Part shown: positions 9,301 to 20,248 of the stretch, one piece after another | Position numbering within the stretch: the first letter of the stretch is position 1 | Layout of the letters: each line of letters starts with the position of its first letter | Assembly (NCBI GenBank): GCA_001662425.1 | Contig: BDDC01001026.1 | Coordinates: 1,711 to 35,483 of the forward strand | Length of the DNA: 33,773 nucleotides | DNA from: Chlamydomonas sphaeroides | Taxonomy: Eukaryota; Chlorophyta; Chlorophyceae; Chlamydomonadales; Chlamydomonadaceae | Direction of reading: 5' to 3' | Program-made: the position numbers and the translations under genes | The notes under the pieces: generated by a model | The model's input: the letters and a program-made list of their open reading frames with translations, nothing else | Told to the model about the DNA's origin: nothing | Databases searched by the model: none

Positions 9301-12300
9301 CGGCTCGCCAGCGCCCGGGACCTCCATCAGCTCGACGAGCGGCCGCCACCAGCACCGCCCGTCGTGCCGCCGCCGGCGAGTCCTCCCACCGGGGCGCCGT
9401 CCTCACCGGCGCGGCCGCCGCCGCCGCCGCCGCCTCCCTCGCCGCCCCCGCCGCCCGCCTTCCGCGCCGTCAACACCAGTCTTGCCTTCCCCATCGACGC
9501 CACCACCTCCTCCCCGCTGGCTGCCTCGCTGCTGCTGCTCAACCCGCCGCCCCTCACTCCGGGGGCCCGCGTGTGGCTGTGGGTGGCGACCCACCACGGC
9601 GGCTGGAACAACCTGAGGGCCGCGCTGGCGGTGGAGTGGCGCCCGCTGCCACTGCTTGAGGAGGAGGGCGGAGAGTATTCTTCGCTGGCGGTAGAGGACG
9701 CGGCGGCGGCGGCCCCCGGCGGCAGTCGCCAGCCCGACATGCCCTCGGCGCCCGGCCTCCCCGCGCCGCCGTCGCCCAAACCGCCCAAGCCGCCGCCGCC
9801 CCCGCGGCCGCCAAGTCCGCCCGTTCCGCCGTCGCCGCCACCCCGGCCGCCCCGGCCGCCACCGCCGCCCTCGCCGCGGCCACCGCCGCCCCAGCCGCCG
9901 TGGCCGCCATTGCCTCCGTCGCCATCGCCGCCGCCTCCCGACCCTCCTCTGCCGCCGTCGCCACAGCCGCCGCCTCTGCTGCCTCCCTCTCCGGAGCCGC
10001 CGTCGCCGCAGCCGCCGCTGCAGCCACCCTCACCGCACCCTCCCCTGGCGCCGTCGCCACCCCAGCCGCCGCCGCCCCCGGCACCGTCACCTCCCTCGCC
10101 CACGCCACCAGCGCCCTCGCCGCCGCCCTCGCCATCACCACCACCCGCCCCCCCCCCCCCCCCTCCCCCCCCACCCCNNNNNNNNNNNNNNNNNNNNNNN
10201 NNNNNNNNNNNNNNNNNNNNNNNNNNNNNNNNNNNNNNNNNNNNNNNNNNNNNNNNNNNNNNNNNNNNNNNNNNNNNNNNNNNNNNNNNNNNNNNNNNNN
10301 NNNNNNNNNNNNNNNNNNNNNNNNNNNNNNNNNNNNNNNNNNNNNNNNNNNNNNNNNNNNNNNNNNNNNNNNNNNNNNNNNNNNNNNNNNNNNNNNNNNN
10401 NNNNNNNNNNNNNNNNNNNNNNNNNNNNNNNNNNNNNNNNNNNNNNNNNNNNNNNNNNNNNNNNNNNNNNNNNNNNNNNNNNNNNNNNNNNNNNNNNNNN
10501 NNNNNNNNNNNNNNNNNNNNNNNNNNNNNNNCCTTTCGCCCTCGCCTCCTGCCGCTCCCGCACCGGCCCCGCCAGCTCCCCCGCCACCCGCCACCCCAGC
10601 CCACCCGCCGCAGCCGCCGCCCATACCTCGCACCTCGAGCGCGCCTGAGATGGGCGGCGGCGGCGGCGGCAGCGCCCCCATCGCCCAGGCCCCCAATGGC
10701 ACCGTCACGCTCAGCTCCGGCGGCGGCGCTGACGGCGGCGGCGGCGGCGGCGGCGCCAAGCTGGCCCTGACCGTGGGCCTGCCCGTGGCGCTGACGTCAG
10801 CGTTGCTGCTGGGCTGCGTGGCGGCGGCCGGCGTGCTGGCAACGGCCCGGCGACGGCGCGCGGCGCGCTACGCCGCAAAGGAGGCCACCGGCGGCAGCGG
10901 CAGTGGCAGCGGCAGCGGCCCCTCCTCTGCCGCCGACAGCACCTCCTCGGCTAACGGCCCCGCCGGGTCCGGCAGCGGCAACGACCGCGCCTCTGTCGTC
11001 AGGGTCATCAGTGGCGCAGCGGCACCTGCAGCCCCGGGCGGCCTGCGGGTGCTGTCAGAGCTACTCGGGGTGCCGCTAGCGGCAACCCACCAGCGGGCGC
11101 AGCCGCCGGCCTCGGGTGGCGCGCTGGCGGTGGCGGCCCCCCATTCCGGACCCAAGGCCTCGGTGCTGGCGGCTGCGGTCGCCGCCGCTGCCTCTGGCTC
11201 CCGGCCCCTGGCCGCCCGCAGCCTTGACGCGGGCCGTGCGCACCACGCGGCAGCGGCAGCGGCGGCAGCAGCGGCCGCGATGCTGGCTGCCGGGGAGGAG
11301 GCCCGGCGCTCGCCGCAGTCGGCGGAGCGGGCCGCAGCTGGCGCCGGCACCGGAGCAGCTGCTGGGCTAGCTGGCAATCGGTCGTCTCCGCAGCAGCTCG
11401 GGGCGGTGGCCGCAGCCGGCCTGCGCTCGCCTGCGATGGCGCCGGCGGCTGGCAGCAGCTCGGGACCCCTCACCGCCGCCAGCCGCGGCAGCCGGAGGCC
11501 GGGCAGCCGCGGCCGCGTCAGCGCCAGGGTGCGCGGCCGCGGCGGCAGCGGCAGCGGCGACGGCAGCTCCCGCGGCCTGCCCACGGCTCGCAGCAGCCCC
11601 GGGGCCCGCTCGCGGGCCTCCTCGGTGCAGAGGCCGCCGCGCAAGGAGGGCTCCGCGCCCGGGCCGCCGCCACGGGGCCCGCAGCCCAGCACCGCCGCCG
11701 CCGACGGCCGCCGCCGCACCGCGGAACCAGCCTCCGCCGCCGCCGCCGCCGCCGCCGCCCCGCCCGCCACCGCGGCGCTGACCAACACGCCGCCGCTGCT
11801 GCTGGGCTCGTGGCTTGGCGACCTGCTGCCGCTCACGTCCTTCTTCCCGGCTGCGTCTGCAGCGCACCGGCAGTCGGTGAGCAGTGCACACATGGGGCCC
11901 TGCTGCGGGGTCCAGACACATGCGCTAGGCTGCAGGGAGAGGGGCGCCCCTGTGGTACCGCTCGCCCAAACATATCACGCCACGGGGCCACTCCATCCGC
12001 TTTTGCGCTCCGCAGGAGGCAGCTCCGCCCGGGCGGCCGCCGCTGCCGTCGGGCCGCGACGGCGCTGCGTCCAACCGCGCTACCCGAGGCAGCTGCTTCG
12101 ACGGGGGCGGCCCTCGTAGCAACGGGGAGGCGCGGTGGGTGCAGGGGTGGGCTCGTGGCAGGAAGGGGCGTAGCCGACACGGGTCGAGCCCTTGGCTTCC
12201 CCGGGGTGATGGCCCCGGCTGGGTGCGGGTAGTCAGGCGCAGTTGATGCGTGGGGCATGACGGCTGGCCCCTTGCGTGGCCCCGCCTGGCGGCTGCCCTG

Positions 12301-15300
12301 GCGCAGGCTGTGGCGCGAGACGCGCGAGTCGTTCAGCGACGAGGAGGAGGAGGGCGGGGAGGAGAGCGACGACGAGCAGCTCAGCTCGTCGGCGTTCGGC
12401 GACCCGCTGGATGTGTCCGAGGATGGGGCGGAGGCTGGCGAGGACGAGCGCGGTGAGGAGGAGGACGAAACGACGGGCGGCTCCCGCTCGGACCCACACG
12501 AGGCCTCCCAGGCGGACAACTTCCCCAAGCGCCATGAGCAGCAGCGCAGTCAGCAGCCACGGCCTGACCTCAGCGCCACTATCCCGCCGGGTCTTACCCC
12601 GCCCGCCGCCCTGGACTTCACCATCTCAGTGGCGGCGCCCGCCCCCAGCACCCGCGCACACGAGCAGCGCGCGCCCGCCCCCGCCCCCAAGCCTGCCGGA
12701 CCCCGCAGCGGCGCCCAGCTGCTGGCTGCGGCGGCCCCCTCCCCATGCCTTCCCTGGGAGGCCAGCTTGGGTGCCGACGGGCCGAACAAGAGCCCCCGTG
12801 AGGGCTGTGCCGCTCCGTGCATGGACTGGCGGGCCTCACTGCCGCAGCTGCAGCCGCGGCCGTCGGCGCCGCTGGCTGCCGGCGGCGGCGCCGTGGCCGT
12901 GGTGGGGCTCATGGCCGCTCTGCCGCCGCTGCCGGCCCGCCGCCAGCGGCGTCCCTCGACCCCCGCCACGAACCCGGTATCGCAAGCAGAGGAGGCCGTG
13001 GTGGTGGCGGCTAGCCTGGATGCGGGCCGGCGGCGCAGCACCGGCGGAGCCGTGGACGCACTGGCGGCGGCGCTGGGGGCGCCGGCGGCACAGCTCCTGG
13101 CGCCGCTGCGGCGGCGGCCGCCGCAGCAGCTGCCACTCGGATCGTCGCCCCTGGCCCCGCCCTTGCACCAGCCGGGCCAGGCTCCTGCGGCTCCCTGGCC
13201 GTCCCCCTCGGCGCGGCCCGGGGACGCAGCCCCCCAGGAGCCCAGCGCCGGCCTGTTGACACCGCCCGGCAAGCAGCTGGCCAAGCAGCCGCGCGCGCCG
13301 TCGCCCCTCTCGGCCAGCCTGCAGCCGCCCACACCGGCCCAGGCTCCGCAGCGCGCCGGCCTCTCCACGTCCTCTCTCGCCCCGGGCGGCCCTCCTCCTC
13401 CTCCCTTCCCTCCCCCTCCCTTCCCTCCCCCTCTCGTCCCTCCCCCTCCTCCTGCCGCCCCTCCCGCCCGGCGGCCGCGCTTCACGGTGGAGCTGCACAC
13501 CATCGTGTCGGGCGGCGGACACGAGCTGCCCGACCTGGAGGCGGAGCACCTGCCGCTGCAGCGGCAGCTGGCGGCACCGCCAGAAGACCCGGGCACCGGC
13601 GTCCAGGACAGCGCCTGGGCCCCCCTGGGCCCCGAGCAGCGGCGGCGCTCCGCCGACCAGATAGTCCGCTGGTCGCTGCCCGGCGGCAGCGGCGGCGCAG
13701 GTGTCGGCGCCGTTGCCGCCGCCGCCGCAAGCTCGCTGACCGCCTCACTGACGGCGGCGCTGCGGCCGCTGCGGAGCTCGCTGGTGGGGGCCCTGTCGTC
13801 GTCGGCGCGCGGCGGCGGTGGCAGCGGCGGCGGCGGCGGCAGCGGCGGTGGGGCGGAGGCTGACGCCGAGAGCGGGCTGACCTCACCTGGCGGCGGCAGC
13901 GTTGCCGCGCTGACCGGCGGCTCAGCAGCACCCGGCGCAGGCGGCGGCTCGGGCCCGGCTAGCCCCCGGGTGCCCCGGGTGCCCCGGCTGGGCTCCCAGC
14001 CGTGCCTGGTGTCAGGTCCGACGTTGTGGCGTCGTAGTGCCACACACGGCCCACCGGCCGCTGCCTGGAGCTCACAGCAGCATCCCCATCCTCAGCAGCA
14101 CGGCTCGCCTCTCACGCCAGCACGCGCCGGCGCCGCCGTGCTGCCTGCTGCCGCCGCCCGGCCGCAGCTCGCTCCGCCGCCGCCGGCATTCCACCGCCGC
14201 ACAGCCTCCGCCACCGTCACTGGGGACGGAGACCCCAGCCCGCGCCTGGCGGCCCCACAGGCCGCCGCCATCGATGCCGAGCCGCAGCCCCCGCTGTCGC
14301 CCGCCCCTTGGTCACGGGAAGCCGCCACCGGCCCTCCCAGCGCCGCCTCATCCACAAACGTATCCAGCCCCAGGCCGTACGTCGGTCGTCGTACCAGTAC
14401 GGCATCCTCATCTGTCGTACCCGCGGCCTGGCCCAGCAGCTTGTACGGCCCGCCGTACGGGGAGCCGCGGCCCACTTCCTCCTGGGCGCTGTCCTCCCTG
14501 CCCACCGCCACCACCGCCTTCAGCCCCTCGGCCCGGGCCAGCCTGCTGCCACACCCCTCGGAGCCGCCCACCACCGCCACCGCCGCCGCCGCCGCCGCGG
14601 CGCCCGCCACAACGGCAGCCACCGCCAGCGGCGACAGCCCCTGCAGCCAGGGGACGCCCCCGGTGACGGTGCAGGACTCCGGCCGCTCAGCCCCCGATGC
14701 GCAACTGGCCACACCGCCTCAGCCGCGGCCCAGCGCTGCCGGGCAGGGCAGCGGCGGCAGCGCCCGCAGCAGCAGCAGCCCAGTGGACCGCAGCATCACG
14801 CCCACAGCGAGCAGCACCCGAGCGGGCAGCACCCGGGCCACCGCCAGTTCTGCGCCCCGGGGGGCCACTGCAGTCGCCAAGGCCATCGAGGAGGCGGCGG
14901 ATGAGGAGGAGGACGGCGATGCGCCGGCGCCTCTGCCGGTCCCGGCCTCCGCCGATGGGCCCTTTGGTGGCGCGCTGGCGGCGGCCCTCGCGGCCGAGGG
15001 CCCCAGCGCAGCGGACGCCGCCGCCGTCGCGGCCTGGGGCGCCGCCGCCGCCCTGGCCATGGGCTTGGACAGCGCCCCCGGCACCAGCGACGACGGCGCA
15101 GGTGGTACCCTTGGCGCTGCCGCAACGCGCCAGGCCGCTGGCGGCAGCGCCGGCACCTCGGCCCTGGCAGCAGCGGAGTCGCCACGGCGCCCCTCGGCGG
15201 CTCCTGCCTCCTCGCCCCGCCCTCCCCCAACCCCTGCGCCCCCGCCGCCGCCGCTGCTGGCGGGCCCTGCCGCCGGTGTGGACCTGGACCTGGACCCGGG

Positions 15301-17667
15301 CGCGGTGCACATCTTCAGGGACGGGCTACTGGGGCAGGGCGCGTTCGGCTGCGTGTACCGCGGCGTGTACCGCGGGGTAAGTGGAGGGTCGGGAGGGAGT
15401 GGAGGAAGGGCGGGAGAGCGGTGAAGAGGGGAGCCGCAAGCCACCCCTCCGCAGCCTCTCACCTTTTCTCCTGCCCTTCCCCTCGCCCTGCCTCTCCCTC
15501 CCAGGAGCTGGTTGCAGTCAAGCTGCTGAGCGGCTGTGTGATGGGCCCCACGCCGCTGTCGGCGCAGCGCGACATGGCGGCCTTCTCCTGTGAGATGGGC
15601 ATCCTGTCGCGGCTGCGCCACCCCAACGTCGTCACCCTGCACGGCGGCTGCTGCCGGCCGCCCGCGCTGTTCCTGGTCATGCAGCTCATGGCGGGCAGCC
15701 TGGAAGGGCTCATCCACGGAGGGCACGGCAGCGGGGGCCAGCCGCTCAGCCTGCGCGCGGCGCTGGGGTGAGCAGCTGTGTGGGGACGGTTGGGGCCAGG
15801 GAGCCGGCGGGCAGGGGCCGGGTAGAAGTGGATGCGGCGGGGATCCAGATGTGGTTGGGGACACGTGTACGGGTCAGGTCAGGAGCTCAGTTACTGATGC
15901 GCCGTGCCCATCGCAACCCTCCCTACCTCCCTGCCGCCACGTCAGGCTGGCGCGGGACGTGGCGTCCGGCCTCGTGTACCTGGTGGGTGGGCGGTGGTGG
16001 GTGGGCGGTGGTGGTTGGTGCGTGGTGGGCGCCTGCATTACGGCAGCACGGCCGTGATCAGGCGTATCAGGCAGTGCCGGCCGCCGCCAGCCGGCCACCA
16101 AATCGCTCACCGTCATGAGCCCGTATGCCGCCTCCCCATCGGCCTCTATCCTTTTTCTTGCCCGCAGCACCCCACCATTGTGCACCGCGACCTCAAGCCC
16201 GCCAACATCCTGCTGGACGAGCACGGCGTGGCCAAGCTGTCCGACTTTGGCCTGGCTCGCTACAAGCTCAAGGCCTACCTAAGCACCCGCACCCCCGACC
16301 AGGGCAGCGTGGCCTACATGGCGCCCGAGTGCTTTGCGACGGAGCTGGGGGGCCTGTCGCCGCGGACCGACATGTACAGGTGCGGCCGGCCGTGGCGCGT
16401 AGCAAACCTGAAACAAGATACCGATACGCACCTCAAAGAGTCGGCACGAGATGGCGTGGGCGGCATGGCCACGTCGGCCGGCCGCAGCCCTCTCCAGCCC
16501 ACTCCATGCGTGCCCAAGCCGTCATCGCCTCGCCGCCGACCCTGTCCTTCCTGCTCCCCCTGCCCCTATTCTGCTGCTGCAGTTTTGGTGTGCTGCTGTG
16601 GGAGCTACTCAGCGGTGAGCCGGCCATGCGGTTTTGTTGGGGGCGTCGAACGGACAGCTTTCACCGGGGAATGAGCAGATGTGGTGCTGGACCTCGGGGC
16701 CGGCTATGGGCATCCCCGGGGGGCCCGCAGCCTTCCATCTCCTCCACCCCCTGTGTACCCCCTTCCCTCGCTGCCTTGCCTCCCACCCGCTCAGGCGAGT
16801 ACCCCTGGATGGGCGAGAGCAACGTGGCCATCATATACAAGTGAGGCAGGCGGGGGCCACCGGGGCGCAGGGACAGGGCGCGGCACAGGGGCGCGCAGCA
16901 TCTGTCGCCTCCCCCCCAGTGCCAACACGTACCAACGGCCAGCACCCCAACTGCCTCCCCCCCGTTCCTGCCTCTCCTCGCTCCCTCCCCCTCCCTCCGC
17001 TTGCAGAGTGGCAGTCAAGGCCGAGCGCCTTCCGCTGCCGCCCGCCTCCGACGGCCCTCCCGACCCGGACGCCCTCACCGGCTGCCGCTCGCTGCACCTG
17101 CACGCAGCCCACCACCTGGCCCACCGGCCCTCGGGCGGCGGCGGCAGCCACCCCCAGCAGCCCAGCGGCCGCCTCAGCTGGGGCCGCACCGCAGTACCCG
17201 CCGCCGTGCGGGGGCTGCTGGCGGGCTGCTTCGCGCACCAGCCCAGCCAGCGGCCGGACGCCGCCACCGCGCTGGCGGTGCTGGATGCCGCCATCGCCGA
17301 GATGGAGGTGGCGGCCAGGCAGGCGGGCAGGCAGGGCCGGGAGCAGGGGCTGGGAGCAGAGGTGGCGCCGGGCGCAGGCGGCGGTTCGGGCGGGCTTGGG
17401 CTTGGCGGCGGCCTAGTGCTGCAGCAGATTGGGCAGCAGCAGCAGCAGCAGCAGCAGCAGCTGGCAGAGCCGGCCGCGGCTGCGCCGGTGGCCGCGGCTG
17501 CGCCGGCATGGGCGGAGGCCCGTGGAGAGGCGGGTCCTGTTGTTGTTGTTGGGGCGGCTGCGGTGGCTTCGCCGGCGCCGCTGCCCCTGGAGGCCATGGA
17601 GGCGGACGCGGGCCAGCAGCTGGCGACGCCCTTCACGCAGCTTGCCTGGATGCTGGAGGAGGTGTAG
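6326..17667 (+). CDS. Receptor-like TKL protein kinase with proline-rich stalk (single-pass membrane protein)
   Basis: Exons: 6326-6428, 6938-7284, 7500-7709, 7904-8000, 8180-8317, 8474-11876 (with a gap), a short exon from 12016, about 12233/12243-15376, 15505-15767, 15946-15982, 16168-16379, 16583-16614, 16795-16840 and 17007-17667 (TAG); about 2,900 residues. Exon 1 encodes a signal peptide (hydrophobic core VYGVATLLLLAC). The ectodomain has a Cys-containing part with CSGFATSGWLK (PAN-like flavour), N-glycosylation sequons, and beta-rich repeats between Ser/Pro linkers. The membrane helix is at 10761-10850, followed by ARRRRAAR as stop-transfer. About 1,400 low-complexity residues precede the kinase. 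Kinase motifs: glycine loop GQGAFGCV (about 15335), VAVK lysine (15520), alpha-C Glu (about 15592), HRDLKPAN (16183), DFG (16243), APE (16324) and DMYSFGVLLWELLSG. All catalytic residues are present, so it is probably an active Ser/Thr TKL kinase. A polyQ run and an Ala/Gly-rich tail follow. The junction near 12016-12243 is the weakest link; a separate kinase gene starting at ATG 12257 is the alternative. Confidence 0.82.
9760..10635 (+). repeat. Ser-Pro/poly-Pro coding low-complexity stalk
   Basis: This stretch codes almost only for SPPPP-, PPSP- and PAP-type motifs, as in extensins, pherophorin linkers and other hydroxyproline-rich algal wall proteins. It precedes the transmembrane helix of the receptor kinase, so it probably forms a rigid, O-glycosylated extracellular stalk. 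A C-homopolymer at about 10147-10170 leads directly into the assembly gap. Smaller linkers of the same type sit near 8770-8865, 9112-9260 and 9345-9460. Confidence 0.85.
10178..10531. other. Assembly gap (354 N)
   Basis: A run of 354 undetermined bases sits inside the proline-rich exon of the receptor kinase. Reading frame 1 is open up to the gap and frame 3 is open after it, so the true missing length is not 354 or the flanking poly-C is miscounted. The gap is best explained by repeats and C-runs that could not be resolved. The stalk length is therefore unknown. Confidence 0.97.
17423..17463 (+). repeat. CAG trinucleotide run (polyglutamine)
   Basis: A CAG run in the last exon of the receptor kinase encodes about nine consecutive Gln residues (IGQQQQ... 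QLAE), downstream of the catalytic domain in a disordered Ala/Gln tail. It is likely length-variable between strains. Confidence 0.85.
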
Positions 17668-18853
17668 AGGTCGTAGCAATCATGCGGGCTGCGGGCTGCG
17701 GCCCCCTGCCCGCGGGCAACTGCGCACGCGCGGCGGTCCACCCTGACTGGCCCAGGGTGTCATTCGCCAGTTAGCCATGTTGGGGAGGAGGGCCCTAGCA
17801 GCCGTCGGCTGATGATTAAATTGACGGCTCTCCCATGTGTTGTTTGTACCAACGCGTAATTGCGGGCCCGGGTGCGCCATAGGCGTCGCGCCTACGAGCG
17901 CCAGGAGTGGGGGCGCGCAGACACTAGACACTAGCAGGACGGACTGCAGGCTGGGGGCGTGCGTGTTGGGAAGATGCAGGAGGCCGGACGCCACGCGCGG
18001 CTGCGTGCTGCTGAGATGTGGACCGCAGTGATGGGGTCATGCTGTTCGGCGGCGTTTCGTAGCGTGGACCGTTTGTCGTTGGATGCTTTGTTGTGTTTCA
18101 TGAGCCAGCCGTCGCTAGCTAGCGAGACAAGTAAAGCAGTGGCATGGAGGGTCTGGCAGTGCAGTGACGGGCCCTCGAGGGGCCAGCGCTGTAGCCTGAT
18201 GTGACGGTGGGTGGACAGCTTGTGAGGTGCAATGCTGAGCGCGGTGCGTGGCCAGCAGAGGAGAGGGCCTGTCTCCCTTGGTGGCCAGGGTCGGACAGCC
18301 GTGCAAGCAAGGTGCACCTGCCCCTCTATGTAGCGAGCTCGCGCCATGTAAACCAGAGCTGGAACTTAGCATGGCGAGACGCGGGCGCCGAAGCAGCTTC
18401 GAGTACCAAGGGGCGTGGGAGTGGGCGTTGCCCTGCGTGGCCGACCCGGCGGGTCGGCTACTGTATGTCGCGCCGAGTTCCTCGCATGCAGACCAAGCCG
18501 CGCCAGTACAGCATCGCAAGCAACCCGAAGTTGTTCAACTCGAGTCCCCTGCGAGTCGCAGCCTAGTCGGCTGGTGCCGTTCACACCAGCTGTTTCAACT
18601 TCAGTGACCATATTCTTCCCTCTGCGCGCGCACCCAGTGATAGTATGTACTAAATGCGCATGACGCGAGCGATATGAGAGCAGCAGCGCGTGCGCTCCGA
18701 CGTCTAGGATGAGCTCGTCCGGTTGCTAGAAGCAGGAGGCCTACCTCCGGGCTAGAAGCTGCCTCGCAAAACCTCCCCAGCTGCGCATGTCCTCCTCCCT
18801 CTCCCCAGCTGAGCATGTCATCCTCCCTCTGCATCAACTAGACGCCAGGAGCG
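17668..18853. other. Intergenic region after the receptor-kinase gene
   Basis: About 1.2 kb with no ORF showing coding bias and no RNA gene seen. It should contain the kinase 3' UTR and the promoter of the MYND-family locus. A TGTAA pentamer, the common polyadenylation signal of chlorophytes, is at 18347-18351, about 680 bases after the kinase stop. It is the only copy I noticed in this interval, so it is a plausible but unproven mRNA end. Confidence 0.5.
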
Positions 18854-20212
18854 ATGCCTCCAAAGGCGGCGAAGCGCACGAATGCCGCCCAGCGTGCGGC
18901 ATCGGCGGGAGCAGGTGCGCTCAGGCCCTGGCCACATCAAGTCGCATACTTGCTTGCCCACCGAGCTGAGCACTCGGGCCTCATAGCCCGGCCGCTGCCG
19001 CAAGCCGACGCCCGCACACCGGCGCCTCAAGTCAACCGCCCCCTTGATGCCTCCTGCAACCGTTCCACGTCGTCACAGGGGCCGCCGCCGCGGCTGCCGC
19101 CCCGTTGGTGCCCGCGGCGCTGATGGTAGCGCCCGTTGTGACGGCGCTGATGCAGCTGCTGCCGGAGGTGGCGGCGGGCGGCCCGGCGGCTCTGCACGAG
19201 GACGTGACGGCGCTGGTGGCCTCAGCCGCGGCCATGCAGCTGCGCGGGTCTCTGGCGCTGCGGCCCCGGCCGCCTCCTCCCTCGCCCCTCGATCTGGACT
19301 GCCTGTCGCTGGCGCTGAAGCGCATGGGCCACGAGGTGCTGGCGGGGCAGCCGCTGGGCCGCAGCAGGGCGCTCATGTGAGGCAGGCAGGCAGGGAGGCG
19401 GGTGGGGCAGGGGTGGAGGCAGGGAGGGCACGCAGGGAGGGCGGTGCGGGGCTTCGGGGCTGCGGCGTGCGTGCGTGGGGGCGACGCGAGGCGCAGCAGC
19501 AAGTGTGCGCGTGCGCGCAATGCCCGCATCGCCATCGCCGCCTCCTCTGCCGCCTGCCCGTCCTCCTGTCAACATGACCTCCCCGTGCTCCCCACTCCCC
19601 GTGCTCCCCACTCCCCGCTGCCTCGGGCCCCAGGCGCCACAGCGTCATGTGGTCCGACGACTCCAACATCTCGGTGCTGCTGTGCCGCCTGAGCAACAGC
19701 GTTCGCGCCGCCACAGACCCGGACGCCACCGCCACCGAGCGCACCGCGCACCGGCGGCTGCTGGTGGCTCTGGGTCGCACGATGGCCATCCACCTTTGGC
19801 CGCTGCGTGGCCGCCCCCGGGGCGCCGCCCGGCGTGCTGGCCTCCTTCCGCCAGCAGGTGGCGGGTGCGCTGCTCAAGGCTGACCTGCTGCAGGCACGTG
19901 TCTCGCGGCGTTGTGATCGCAACAATTCTGAGCGTGAATGAGAGCCGTGTTGCATCCAAGCATGGTGGCATGTGTGGGTACCGTATGTGCGGCATGCCGT
20001 GACGCGGGGGTGTGGACCGACCCGCTGCAGGCGCTGGCGGCGCTGCTGGCGGCCGAGGTGGCGGAGGCGGAGGCGGAGCTGGCGCGGCGGCCGGTGAGCG
20101 AGGGGCCCTCACTCTGGGGTGCAGGCATGGCGGGGCTGCCCTCAGAGGTGCCCCCCAGGGTGCCCACTCAGCCCCCGCCGTGCGCCGGGAGCTCACTGCA
20201 CCCTCGGCCCAC

Positions 20213-20248
20213 CCCCGGCCCACCCCCGGCCCACCCCCGGCCCACCCA
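20213..20248 (+). repeat. Short tandem repeat (11 bp unit) in an intron of the MYND locus
   Basis: A unit close to CCGGCCCACCC is repeated about three to four times and ends in the CCACCCAG acceptor of the exon starting at 20250. As in the first gene, the repeat forms the pyrimidine-rich end of the intron. Confidence 0.7.

Noticed and set aside
12550..14043. 497-residue open frame on the minus strand
   Set aside because: It is antisense to the long coding exon of the receptor kinase and consists of Ala/Gly/Pro/Arg low complexity with no motif.
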